This document shows positions 16,968 through 24,573 of a stretch of DNA of 64,000 nucleotides, one piece after another. The position numbers were made by a program, and so were the translations under genes. Origin of the DNA: Slackia heliotrinireducens DSM 20476 (lineage in GTDB: Bacteria > Actinomycetota > Coriobacteriia > Coriobacteriales > Eggerthellaceae); contig NC_013165.1 in the NCBI RefSeq assembly GCF_000023885.1, positions 62,001-126,000 of the forward strand, written 5' to 3'. Below the pieces are notes generated by a model that was given only the letters and a program-made list of their open reading frames with translations, did not search any database and was not told the origin of the DNA. Every line of letters starts with the position of its first letter. The stretch's first letter is position 1.

Positions 16968-17585
16968 TTAGAAGAGCGTTTCCAGCACCTCGGTAGGTAT
17001 GGTTGCCACAAGGGCGTCCACCACGCTTTGCGGCTCCTCGACACAGCCGCCAAGAACCCACTGCTCAACCACCTTGGAGCATCCGGCTGCCGCGAAGCGA
17101 ATCATGACGCGCTTCTCAAGCGACACCTCGTCGGGGCCGTGCTCGGCGTGCCAGCATTCCAACATGTATTCGTCGTTGGCCTCGAACATGTAGTCGCGCA
17201 GCGAATTCTGCCCCAGATACCGAAGCGCCGACGCGTAGCAGGTGCGGTATTCCTTCAGATGCAGAAGCTGGGCATACAGCGCCGTCGAGAAATCATGGTA
17301 TTGTTCGACGTCCTGGATGCGGATATTCTTGTAACGCTTGAAAGACCAGTTCACGACGTCGTATTTATCTGCGAAGCAACGGTAGAACGTGGATCGTGAA
17401 ACGCCCGCCCGCTTCATGATGTCGCTGGCGGTGATGGCACTGAAGTCGCGTTCCTCCACCAGGGCGCAAAGCGCAAGGAACACGGCCCGCTTGGTCACAA
17501 GCACGCGGTCGCTATCCGTGTTCGTGCTGCTATCTCGCAGGTTTTCCTCGTGTCCGTTTTCGGCTTCCGGCAGATTCTTCCCCAT
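16968..17585 (-). CDS. TetR-family transcriptional regulator
   Basis: A 205-residue regulator with the N-terminal helix-turn-helix ITASDIMKRAGVSRSTFYRCFADKYDVVNWSF (about residues 50-80) and an all-helical C-terminal ligand/dimer domain of the DhaS/TetR_C_7-like kind. It is divergent from the DMSO-reductase-type pseudogene. The intergenic region holds the 26-bp palindrome TGAAACA-N12-TGTTTCA (17666-17691), its probable operator. The same pattern occurs upstream of the SDR gene (22097-22122), which suggests that this protein still has a live target although its neighbour is dead. Confidence 0.85.
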   Translation of the reverse strand: MGKNLPEAENGHEENLRDSSTNTDSDRVLVTKRAVFLALCALVEERDFSAITASDIMKRAGVSRSTFYRCFADKYDVVNWSFKRYKNIRIQDVEQYHDFSTALYAQLLHLKEYRTCYASALRYLGQNSLRDYMFEANDEYMLECWHAEHGPDEVSLEKRVMIRFAAAGCSKVVEQWVLGGCVEEPQSVVDALVATIPTEVLETLF

Positions 17586-17665
17586 GCTGCGTTCCTTGGT
17601 GCGTCAACGTCTCATCACGCTATTTATGGTAATGCAGCCCAGATTGCCATTTCAATTTCTTTTTC

Positions 17666-17691
17666 TGAAACAGATTGCGGGGTCTGTTTCA
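17666..17691. promoter_or_regulatory. Palindromic operator between the TetR gene and the pseudogene
   Basis: TGAAACAGA (17666-17674) and TCTGTTTCA (17683-17691) are perfect inverted 9-mers separated by eight bases, in the divergent promoter region. The core TGAAACA-N12-TGTTTCA recurs with identical spacing at 22097-22122. Confidence 0.7.
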
Positions 17692-17841
17692 CTATGGGAG
17701 CACCGTCGGTGCTGTCTCTGTTTTTGTTCAGACACCCCCCTTTTATTATCCGTGTTGTTCGCAGATGACCTGGGGAAAGAAGGGTGCGAGAACCTTTCGT
17801 AGGCCTGCGAAGACCGATTGGTTGAACAAAGGGGGGACATT

Positions 17842-19095
17842 GTGGAAAAGCATGAAGCTCACGCAGTCAGCAGGCGTTCGTTCGTAACGGCCAGCGCCGC
17901 GGCGCTCGCGAGCCTTTCGCTCGTCGGCTGCCAGCCTGAAACGAAGGTCGAGAAGACCGACGCTGCTGCGACCGGAGAAGCCGCATCGTACGTTTCGCCT
18001 GATGTGGACCTGGATCCCAATTCCGGTGGCGAGTGGATTCCCATCGTGTGCAACGCCAACTGCGGCGGTTTCTGCGAGAACAAGGTGTTCGTGCAGGACG
18101 GCGTTGTGATTCGTCAGAAGACCGACGACACCACCGAAGACAGCTGGAGCCGTCCGTAGCTGCCCGCGCGGTCGCTCCAAGCAGCAGGACACTTTCAACG
18201 TCGATCGCATCAAGTATCCCATGAAGCGCAAGAACTGGAGCCCGGACGCCCCTAACGGCGAGCTTCGCGGTGTGGACGAATGGGAGCGCATCAGCTGGGA
18301 CGAGGCGTTCCAGACTATCGCCGACCAGCTCAAGAACACCATCGACAAGTACGGCAACCGCTCCATCCTGTACGCCGGCACCGCAACGGCCTTCGGCCAG
18401 ATTGCCAACTGCATCAACGGTGTGGGCGGCGGCCTGGCCTCCAGCAGCACCGAGTCCTTCGGCAGCTGCCAGATGTATTCCGACCCCGTTATCGCACGCC
18501 GCTCAACGGCATCGGCGAGTCCAACGACCGCATGGACTTCGTGAACGCCGACTACATCGTGCTGTACGGCTGCAACCAGGCATGGGCCAGCCCCGGAACG
18601 TACACCTACGCGTTCGACGAGGCCAAACAGGCCGGCACCCAGTTCGTCTATGTGGGACCCGAGTTCAACCCCACCGCAGCACACTTCCACGCCAAGTGGA
18701 TTCGCGTCCGCCCCGGCACCGACACCGCGCCGCCTTGGGAATCGGTGTACCGCGACAACAAGTGCGTGGTTATGACGGCGACGACGCTGGGCGTGCGCAA
18801 CGCATACAAAGCCCATGGGTTCATCCCGCAGCGCTATCCGCATGTGCCGGACGATCATCTGGCGCTTGAGCTGGACTTTATCGCGGCTCTGACCGCCGAA
18901 GCGCTGCAGGCCTGCCAGGCTGGCGACATCGATGCGGCCTCCAAGCACGAGGCCGATGCGGTTCAGTTCACCCATGATCACCTGAGCGCATGGGCGCCGT
19001 TCTTCGCCGAAGACGTTCGCGACAAGGGCAAGGCTCCCCTCTATGCGACGGTGGCGCAGACGATGGCAGCTTTCGTCGAGGCCACGGTCCGATAA
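17842..19095 (+). pseudogene. Collapsed DMSO-reductase-type operon: catalytic subunit fused to TorD-like chaperone
   Basis: GTG 17842, behind an AAAGGGGGG ribosome site, starts a twin-arginine lipoprotein signal (SRRSFVTASAAALASLSLVGC). The frame then follows a molybdopterin oxidoreductase N-terminus (VCNANCGGFCENKVF) with a stop at 18157-18159. Homology resumes in other frames after shifts near 18160 and near 18495 (WERISWDEAF, GGGLASSSTESFGSCQMYSD, then NADYIVLYGCNQAWASPGT). At about 18721-18735 the text jumps from the catalytic-subunit phrase RVRPGTDTA straight to PPWESVYR, a TorD/DmsD chaperone motif, and continues as the chaperone C-terminus to 19095. The rest of the catalytic subunit and any iron-sulfur and anchor subunits are deleted. 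Non-functional. Confidence 0.85.
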
Positions 19096-19276
19096 CTCGT
19101 AGCAGAACGGCCCGGGATGCAACCCTGCATACGCATCCCGGCCCATTCTACGTCTGCAGGCGGTCTCGTCCGGCAGCGTCGTGAAGCGAAAAGGCGGCTT
19201 CCGCGCGCGTCAAAAAGCAGCGTTCTGCATTTATTACGGTATTCATACGGTTAAAGAGAACGGGGCTTTCTATCTA

Positions 19277-19282
19277 TATAAT
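19277..19282 (+). promoter_or_regulatory. Consensus -10 element ahead of the flavin reductase pair
   Basis: A perfect TATAAT in a locally AT-rich stretch 70 bases before the start at 19352. No good -35 is seen at 17 bases; TTAAAG lies at 20 bases. Confidence 0.4.
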
Positions 19283-19351
19283 GACCGGCAACAAGCAAGA
19301 GACGGCTCCTCCGTGGGAGCCGCGAACACGACCTGCGAAGGAGCCGGCCAC

Positions 19352-19867
19352 ATGAACAAGAAGAAGTTGAACTACACCGACTGCGCCGACGTCGTCACGA
19401 AATCGCTGCGTCGCGGGGCGTTTCTGACCACGAAGAACGGCGACAAGGTGAATTCCATGGTCATCGGTTGGGGCCACATCGGCCGGGTGTGGGAACTGCC
19501 GGTGTTCATCGCGTACGTGCGCGACAGCCGTTACACGCGCGAGATGCTGGACGCCAATCCTGAGTTCACGGTGAACGTCCCGGTCAACGGATACGAGCGC
19601 AACGCCTTCGCCATTTGCGGTGCGCGAAGCGGCCGCGACATGGACAAGATCGAGGCGGCCGGGCTTACGTTGGTGGAGCCTGAAGTGGTGTCCGTTCCGG
19701 GCATCAAGGAATACCCGCTGACGCTGGAGTGCCGTGTGCTGTACCGCGAGGAGCAGGATGCGTCCAGGCTGCCGGAGAGCATCCGCAGCAAGTTCTATTC
19801 CGTCGAGAACGACGACCACATCGCCTACTACGGCGAGATCGTGGCCGCGTACATGATCGAGGACTAG
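19352..19867 (+). CDS. Flavin reductase-like FMN-binding protein
   Basis: A 171-residue FMN-binding split-barrel protein of the flavin reductase-like (DIM6/NTAB) family. Visible family features are KSLRRGAFLTTKNGDKVNSMVIGWG near the N-terminus, the strand PVFIAYVRDSRYT, and the FTVNVP segment followed by the CGARSGRDMDK loop, then LTLECRVLYREEQ. ATG 19352 has a GAAGGAG ribosome site; the open frame upstream is not conserved. It is followed nine bases later by a second protein of the same family, suggesting an operon of two flavin-binding oxidoreductases. Substrate unknown. Confidence 0.85.
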   Translation: MNKKKLNYTDCADVVTKSLRRGAFLTTKNGDKVNSMVIGWGHIGRVWELPVFIAYVRDSRYTREMLDANPEFTVNVPVNGYERNAFAICGARSGRDMDKIEAAGLTLVEPEVVSVPGIKEYPLTLECRVLYREEQDASRLPESIRSKFYSVENDDHIAYYGEIVAAYMIED

Positions 19868-19876
19868 GGGGCCGGC

Positions 19877-20482
19877 ATGGCGAAAAAGGAGCTCAGGATG
19901 CGCGCGATGGTAGCGCCGACGCAGACCGTTGTGGCGTCCGCCTATGACAGCGACGGCAAGCCGCAGGCCTGCACGCTGGCGTTTTACATGCCCAGCAGCC
20001 ACGAGCCGCCCTGCGTCACCATTGCGATCAACGCGTTCCAGAAGCGCAAGACGCTGGAGGCGATCCGTGAGAGCAACGCGTTCGTGGTGGGGTTTCCCAG
20101 CGTGGACCAGGTGCGGGAAACCGATTACCTGGGAGTGGAATCGGGGCATAACACCGACAAGCTGGCCAACGTCGGATTCACCACAACCGAGGCCAAAACG
20201 GTGCACGCGCCCGTGATCGACCAGCTGCCGTATTCGCTTGAGTGCGAGGTGGTCCACATGGTCACGGTGGGCAGCCACGCGCAGATCACCGGCGAGGTGA
20301 AGCGGATTCTGGCCGACGAGGCCATCCTCAACGAGCGCGGGCGCATTGTGCTGGAGAAGCTGAACCCCATCATCTACGACGAGGAGCAGCACCGCTACTT
20401 GGAGCTTGGCGGCAAGGTTTCGGATGCATTCAGGGTCGGCGCCCAGATGAAACGAGAGTTCGACCAAGGTGTCGAGGCGTAG
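19877..20482 (+). CDS. Second flavin reductase-like FMN-binding protein
   Basis: A 201-residue member of the flavin reductase-like family: TVVASAYDSDGKPQACTLAF, PCVTIAINAFQKRKTLEAI, AFVVGFPSVDQVRETDYLG and LECEVVHMVTVGSHAQITGEV follow the usual strand order, with a C-terminal RYLELGGKVSDAF segment. The GGGGG ribosome site overlaps the end of the first gene. Likely cotranscribed with it and terminated by the hairpin at 20548. Confidence 0.87.
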   Translation: MAKKELRMRAMVAPTQTVVASAYDSDGKPQACTLAFYMPSSHEPPCVTIAINAFQKRKTLEAIRESNAFVVGFPSVDQVRETDYLGVESGHNTDKLANVGFTTTEAKTVHAPVIDQLPYSLECEVVHMVTVGSHAQITGEVKRILADEAILNERGRIVLEKLNPIIYDEEQHRYLELGGKVSDAFRVGAQMKREFDQGVEA

Positions 20483-20547
20483 GCGGCTCGCGGAACCGTT
20501 GCCATGCCGCTTGGCGCATCCATCAGGCAAAACGCCGCATATGCAAA

Positions 20548-20578
20548 GGGACCGGGGTTAAAGCCCCGGTCCCTGTTT
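20548..20578. terminator. Bidirectional terminator
   Basis: A perfect 10-bp stem (GGGACCGGGG / CCCCGGTCCC, loop TTAAAG), T-rich on the plus side (TGTTTGT) and ending TTTGC on the minus side, lies between the convergent flavin reductase and radical SAM genes. Confidence 0.8.
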
Positions 20579-20600
20579 GTATCTGCTGCCAGAAGCGGCG

Positions 20601-21566
20601 TTAGGCGACACCCTGCTCGGTGGCGGGTTCGAGCCCGCTCTCGAATTCCTCCGTAGACTTAATGTAGCCGTCGAGGCCCGCAAGGATGTTCTCCCGCTCG
20701 GTGCGCAGGTCGCCCTTGAGCAGCAGGCTCTTGCGCACGAACTCTCCGGCAGTGTTCACGATTACCTTGGATCCGGGGCCGACGCCCTTGCCTTCGGGCT
20801 TGCGCAAAAACGCGCTGAAGTACCCCTCGAAGAACAGGTCGAGATCCTCGTCCAACAGGCTGACGAACTCGCGCATCTCGCGCATGTTCTCGAGCATTGA
20901 GGCCCGCACGAATTCGCCGTCTTCCTCTTTCAGGCCCAGCTCGGTAACGGATGCCACGTACAACGAGAAGTCGCAGATGTGCACGGGGCGCAGCTCGTTG
21001 ATGAGTGCGGCCGTTGCGCGGGCGTTCTCGATGCCGCGGCCGTTGCCGGCGGCGCCTGTGATGATGTGCGCGCCGAAGTCGATGCCGGCCTTATGCAGGC
21101 GGGCGATCTGCTCGCGAGCCTGGTCGTTGAGGTGGTCCTTGTCCATGAACTCGAGCACGTCGTCCAGGCCGCTTTCGATGCCCACATAGGCCATGCGGTA
21201 GCCGTGTCGGGCCAGCCAGGCCAGCTCGTCGTCGGTCTTGCTTTCGATGGCGAGCACCGACGCGTCGCTGCACAGCGTGGTGCAGGACGGCAAGTAGTGC
21301 TCGATCATCTCGACGATCTTCTTCAGGCGGTCGAAAGGCAGCCACAACGGGTTGCCGTCGCCCAGCATGATGCGCTCGGGCTTGCCGCCGGCGTTGCTGA
21401 CGCGGGCCAGTTCGGCCTCGATGTCCTCCAGCGGGATTTCGCGATAGGTCATGTGTTTGTAGAAGTCGCAGAACGCGCACTTGTTGTAGGGGCACCCTTT
21501 GGCAACCGGCAGCTTGTAGGTGAAGCGTTCTTCAACGACTCCGCAGATGACTCCGTGGTAACTCAT
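20601..21566 (-). CDS. Radical SAM protein
   Basis: A 321-residue radical SAM enzyme with the cluster motif KGCPYNKCAFC (CxxxCxxC pattern) near residue 25, a GDGNPLWLP glycine-rich motif, and the barrel strands YVGIESGLDDVLEFM and FGAHIITGAAGNGRG, which resemble the Elp3/MiaB-like SAM-binding segments. No extra C-terminal cysteine domain is seen, so a simple radical SAM fold is likely. Reaction and substrate are not identifiable. It stands alone, with a GTCGTAAGGAGG ribosome site. Confidence 0.87.
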   Translation of the reverse strand: MSYHGVICGVVEERFTYKLPVAKGCPYNKCAFCDFYKHMTYREIPLEDIEAELARVSNAGGKPERIMLGDGNPLWLPFDRLKKIVEMIEHYLPSCTTLCSDASVLAIESKTDDELAWLARHGYRMAYVGIESGLDDVLEFMDKDHLNDQAREQIARLHKAGIDFGAHIITGAAGNGRGIENARATAALINELRPVHICDFSLYVASVTELGLKEEDGEFVRASMLENMREMREFVSLLDEDLDLFFEGYFSAFLRKPEGKGVGPGSKVIVNTAGEFVRKSLLLKGDLRTERENILAGLDGYIKSTEEFESGLEPATEQGVA

Positions 21567-21814
21567 GACGGCCTCCTTACGACTACCTTTCTCGGTCGGC
21601 CCTGATGATGAAATGAATCATTGACGTGCTTATTTTACTATGCAGCGCAGCCGCATAACGAGCAGAGTCCGCGCGTAAAGAATCTGTTACCCGTACGCAT
21701 ACTACAAGGAGGAGGGATGCGGGCAACCTGAGGATGCTACGTTTGTTGACGATGTGCTTGTAACGCCAACGAATGTGGCGGCGCATCGGATGCGTGGGCA
21801 AGAAGCAGCTGGTT

Positions 21815-21998
21815 GCGTTGGCGAATCTGCCGCAATCTGCACCAGATTTAAAGTTGTGCATTCCCTTGCGTGAATCGAGGCCTGCCGCCGTAGCGTTTTC
21901 CCAGGTGGGATTCCGACGCAACCCCCGAATTTGAAGCATGCGCCCGAAACAGAATGCACAACTTCGATTCTGGTGCAGAATCTGGCGATTTCGCCAAC
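21815..21998. repeat. R2c: long-armed repeat, copy 3, inverted
   Basis: Arms 21815-21862 and 21953-21998 match the R2 arms (GCGTTGGCGAAT, AAGTTGTGCATT / AATGCACAACTTCG). The centre aligns to the reverse complement of R2a (GCCTGCCGCCG, then TTTTCCCAGGTGGGATTCC), so this copy is inverted and more diverged. It stands alone in the 700-base gap between the radical SAM and SDR genes. Confidence 0.8.
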
Positions 21999-22096
21999 TG
22001 AACCCGTGCCGTGCTTGCCATGAGCGGCCCAGATGCAAGTCGGTCCCCGCACCCTGGTCTCATGGGCGACCCGCGCATCATTATCAGCATCAAAAC

Positions 22097-22122
22097 TGAA
22101 ACAATTCGACCCATATGTTTCA
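22097..22122. promoter_or_regulatory. Operator upstream of the SDR gene, same pattern as at 17666
   Basis: TGAAACA-N12-TGTTTCA, one base longer as an inverted repeat on each side (CTGAAACA / TGTTTCAG, 22096-22123). The identical half-sites and spacing at 17666-17691 point to one shared TetR-type regulator. Confidence 0.65.
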
Positions 22123-22265
22123 GCACCGTGCATTTCGGCGGAATGTACGGCGACATTCTTTGGTAACCGCGATAACGTGTGCGTTGGAAGACGGATGCCG
22201 TTTGCGTCCACGCGCTTCCATATGGGCATGTCAAAAGGGCATTCATGCAGAAAGGAAGTCAGGCT

Positions 22266-23039
22266 ATGAATCGACTTGAAGGTAAGGTTGCCATTGTAAC
22301 GGGGGCAGGCCAGGGTTTGGGTCTTGCCGTGTCTCGCCTGTTCGCCGAGGAGGGAGCCAAGGTGGTCGGCACCGGGCGTCACGTCGAAAAGGTCGAGAGG
22401 GCCTTTGCCGCGGTGCTGGAGGAGCATCCCGAGTTCGAGATGGTCGCCATGCAGCACGAGATCTCGAAGCGCGACGAGTGGGAGCGCGTGATCGAGGATA
22501 CCGTCGCCAGGTTCGGCAAGGTGGACATTCTGGTTAACAACGCATCGGTCACCTCTGGCAAGTACCTGATGGACATCGACGAGGACAGCTTCATGAACGT
22601 CATGAAGATCAACGTCGTGGGCGAGCTCTTCGGCATCCAAACCATCGCGCCGTACTTCGAGAAGAACGGCGGCGGTTCCATCGTCAACGTGAACTCCATC
22701 GGTTCCATGGTGTCCGGCGACGCCGACGGTTGGGACCCCGCATACTCCGCATCCAAAGGCGCGGCCCGCTCGCTGACCCGCCATGCCGCATTCCAGCTGT
22801 CCGGCAAGGGCATTCGTGTGAATAGCGTGTTCCCTGGCCCCATCGAGACTCCCATGTTGCGTGAGTCCCTCCAGAACGACCCGGCTATCGCGGCCCGCGT
22901 CGAGGCCAACAACCCGCTGCCGCCGCATATCTCCACGGCCGAGCACATCGCCCAGGGCGTGTTGTTCCTGGCCAGCGACGAGTCCGCCACTATGTGCGGT
23001 GCCGAAGTCGTCATCGACTGCGGCCACGTCGTCATCTAA
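22266..23039 (+). CDS. Short-chain dehydrogenase/reductase
   Basis: A 257-residue classical SDR. The Rossmann cofactor motif TGAGQGLG lies at residues 12-19, the NNAS motif near 90, the catalytic serine in [10 protein letters not shown] near 142, Tyr-x3-Lys in [11 protein letters not shown] near 160, and PGPIETPM follows. GTGRHVEK after the second strand, without an acidic residue, may indicate NADP preference. ATG 22266 has an AAAGGAAG ribosome site; the upstream frame is open but unconserved. Substrate cannot be told; gut Eggerthellaceae SDRs act on steroids, bile acids or sugars. Probably regulated from the palindrome at 22097. Confidence 0.9.
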   Translation: MNRLEGKVAIVTGAGQGLGLAVSRLFAEEGAKVVGTGRHVEKVERAFAAVLEEHPEFEMVAMQHEISKRDEWERVIEDTVARFGKVDILVNNASVTSGKYLMDIDEDSFMNVMKINVVGELFGIQTIAPYFEKNGGGSIVNVNSIGSMVSGDADGWDPAYSASKGAARSLTRHAAFQLSGKGIRVNSVFPGPIETPMLRESLQNDPAIAARVEANNPLPPHISTAEHIAQGVLFLASDESATMCGAEVVIDCGHVVI

Positions 23040-23064
23040 CGACGCACCTCGTCCGCATTGTTCG

Positions 23065-23095
23065 GGGGCCGGAAGTCACAGGCCCCGTTCCGTTT
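23065..23095 (+). terminator. Weak hairpin after the SDR gene
   Basis: GGGGCC (23065-23070) pairs with GGCCCC (23081-23086) and is followed by GTTCCGTTTCC. It lies between convergent genes. Confidence 0.5.
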
Positions 23096-23103
23096 CCTCG
23101 GGG

Positions 23104-24051
23104 TTATTCCCAGTGGCCCTCGGAGACCAAGACCTGCTCGGTCCAGGCGGGGGAGTCCACCACCCAGACATCAACCGGTTCGGAGTAATACCCGGACAGC
23201 ATGTGGTCGCCGGTGCATTGGAAATTCGGATTGATCTGGCGCATCTCCGCGATGTAGGCGTCCTGATGCGCCTTCTGGTCTGCAACGGAGTCGAATATGG
23301 CGCCGCAGTTGCAGACCACCTGGCCGGTCTCTACATACTGCGTTTCCCAATGGCCCTCTTCTTCGTGGTAGACCTCTTGATACACGGGCTCTACCCAGAC
23401 CTTCTGCTTTTCAGCCGGCTTGCTGCTGGTCGAAGAGCTGCTGGACGAAGAGCTGCTGCTGGACGAGGAGCTGCTTGCCGAAGAACTGCTGGACGAGGAA
23501 CTGTTCTTGCTCGAGGAATTGCTCTGGGTGTAAGAATCATCCTGGTCGGAATCGTCGCTGCTAGCCTTGGCGTCTTCGGTTTTCTTGTCGCTCGATTCGA
23601 CAGCGTCCTTCTTCGCGCCGACGGTGTCTTCCTTATCCTTGTCGGCGGCATCCTTTTCGTCGGAATCTTTGTCGTCCTTGGCGTCGGAGGCCTTGTCGTC
23701 CTTGGCGTTCTTGTCCGACTTGGTGTCCTTCGCGTCGACTTTGCCGGTTTTGTCGGCGTCGTCGGAAGCGGCGTCGGACAGGGTTTTCGAAGCTGCGCTT
23801 TCCGCCGCGTTGCCAGCTTCCTGGGGACTGTTCGCGACATTGGCGGCGATGCCGATGCCCCCTGCCAAAAGGCATGCAGCGGCAATGGCTACGCCCTTGA
23901 CGGCCAATCGGCGAGGCTTCTTTTCCTGGGGAGCCTCATTCTCGGCCGTGTCTTCCGCGGCTGCGATGTCGTCGTTGAGGACCTGCTCCAGCTCGGCGGG
24001 CTTTTCTGTCGAAGCGTCCTGGCTATCCATGGGAATGGTTTTATCTGCCAT
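23104..24051 (-). CDS. Membrane-anchored Ser-rich protein with Cys/His C-terminal domain
   Basis: 315 residues. The acidic cytoplasmic N-terminus ends in EKKPRR, one membrane helix follows (about residues 48-71, GVAIAAACLLAGGIGIAANV), then a long Asp/Lys/Ser-rich linker and a near-pure poly-Ser tract. The C-terminal domain has repeated YxEVYHEEEGHWETQYVETG, CNCGAIFDSVADQKAHQDA (Cys-x-Cys with nearby histidine, zinc-finger-like) and QVLVSEGHWE. The layout suggests an extracytoplasmic, possibly metal-binding, domain held away from the membrane by a disordered stalk. I do not recognise the family. The linker is encoded by degenerate GAC/AAG/TCC codons, so its length may vary between strains. Confidence 0.8.
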   Translation of the reverse strand: MADKTIPMDSQDASTEKPAELEQVLNDDIAAAEDTAENEAPQEKKPRRLAVKGVAIAAACLLAGGIGIAANVANSPQEAGNAAESAASKTLSDAASDDADKTGKVDAKDTKSDKNAKDDKASDAKDDKDSDEKDAADKDKEDTVGAKKDAVESSDKKTEDAKASSDDSDQDDSYTQSNSSSKNSSSSSSSSASSSSSSSSSSSSSSSTSSKPAEKQKVWVEPVYQEVYHEEEGHWETQYVETGQVVCNCGAIFDSVADQKAHQDAYIAEMRQINPNFQCTGDHMLSGYYSEPVDVWVVDSPAWTEQVLVSEGHWE

Positions 24052-24573
24052 GGCGGTTTCCTTCCCCCTGCGCTGTCAAGTGCATATGGCGATGCACGGC
24101 GTCGCGCTCCCCTTTGCGCGCCTGCATCCGTATGAAAGGTGGTTCACTATAAGCAGAAACGGCAGCTCATCAGCATTGGCAGACGATGATTTGCCTTATG
24201 GCTTTTTATTATAACCAGCTAAACCTTACAATATAGGCAGAATTTATTATCTGGATTATACTATTTACGCTGTCTGGAATGTGCGTCCCCATCTGCAACG
24301 ACGCGCGACTCTGCATCAACGGGCAGCTTGTTCTGATCCGCAAACGCACACGCACCGAGCAAGCGCTCATGCAATCGCCCGGTACGGTTCGCTGCGTTTC
24401 GCCGGTTTTCTGCAAAATCTATACGAGTGGTCTGCTGCTGGTCTCATGGATGTCGGCCTTCTCAGAAGGTGCGCCCCCTATGGGGCTTTCTTGCGTTGCG
24501 GGCAGCTGCTGTTCGGATTTGATGGCGAGTCTGCGGAGTGTGAAAGTATCTAAGACAACGAGATTGGAGCGCA
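24052..24573. other. 522-bp intergenic region with AT-rich island and hairpins
   Basis: The stretch around 24195-24280 is far more AT-rich than its surroundings (TTTTTATTATAACC, TTATCTGGATTATACTATTTACG) and probably holds divergent promoters. About 80-100 bases before the surface-protein start, CCTTCT/AGAAGG and a short GCCCC/GGGGC stem (24473-24486) followed by TTTCTT could act as a leader terminator. No gene or known riboswitch is recognised. Confidence 0.4.

Noticed and set aside
20622-20650. GGTTCGAGCCC stretch resembling a tRNA T-arm
   Set aside because: Inside the radical SAM coding region and without cloverleaf partners; no tRNA or rRNA was found in the window.
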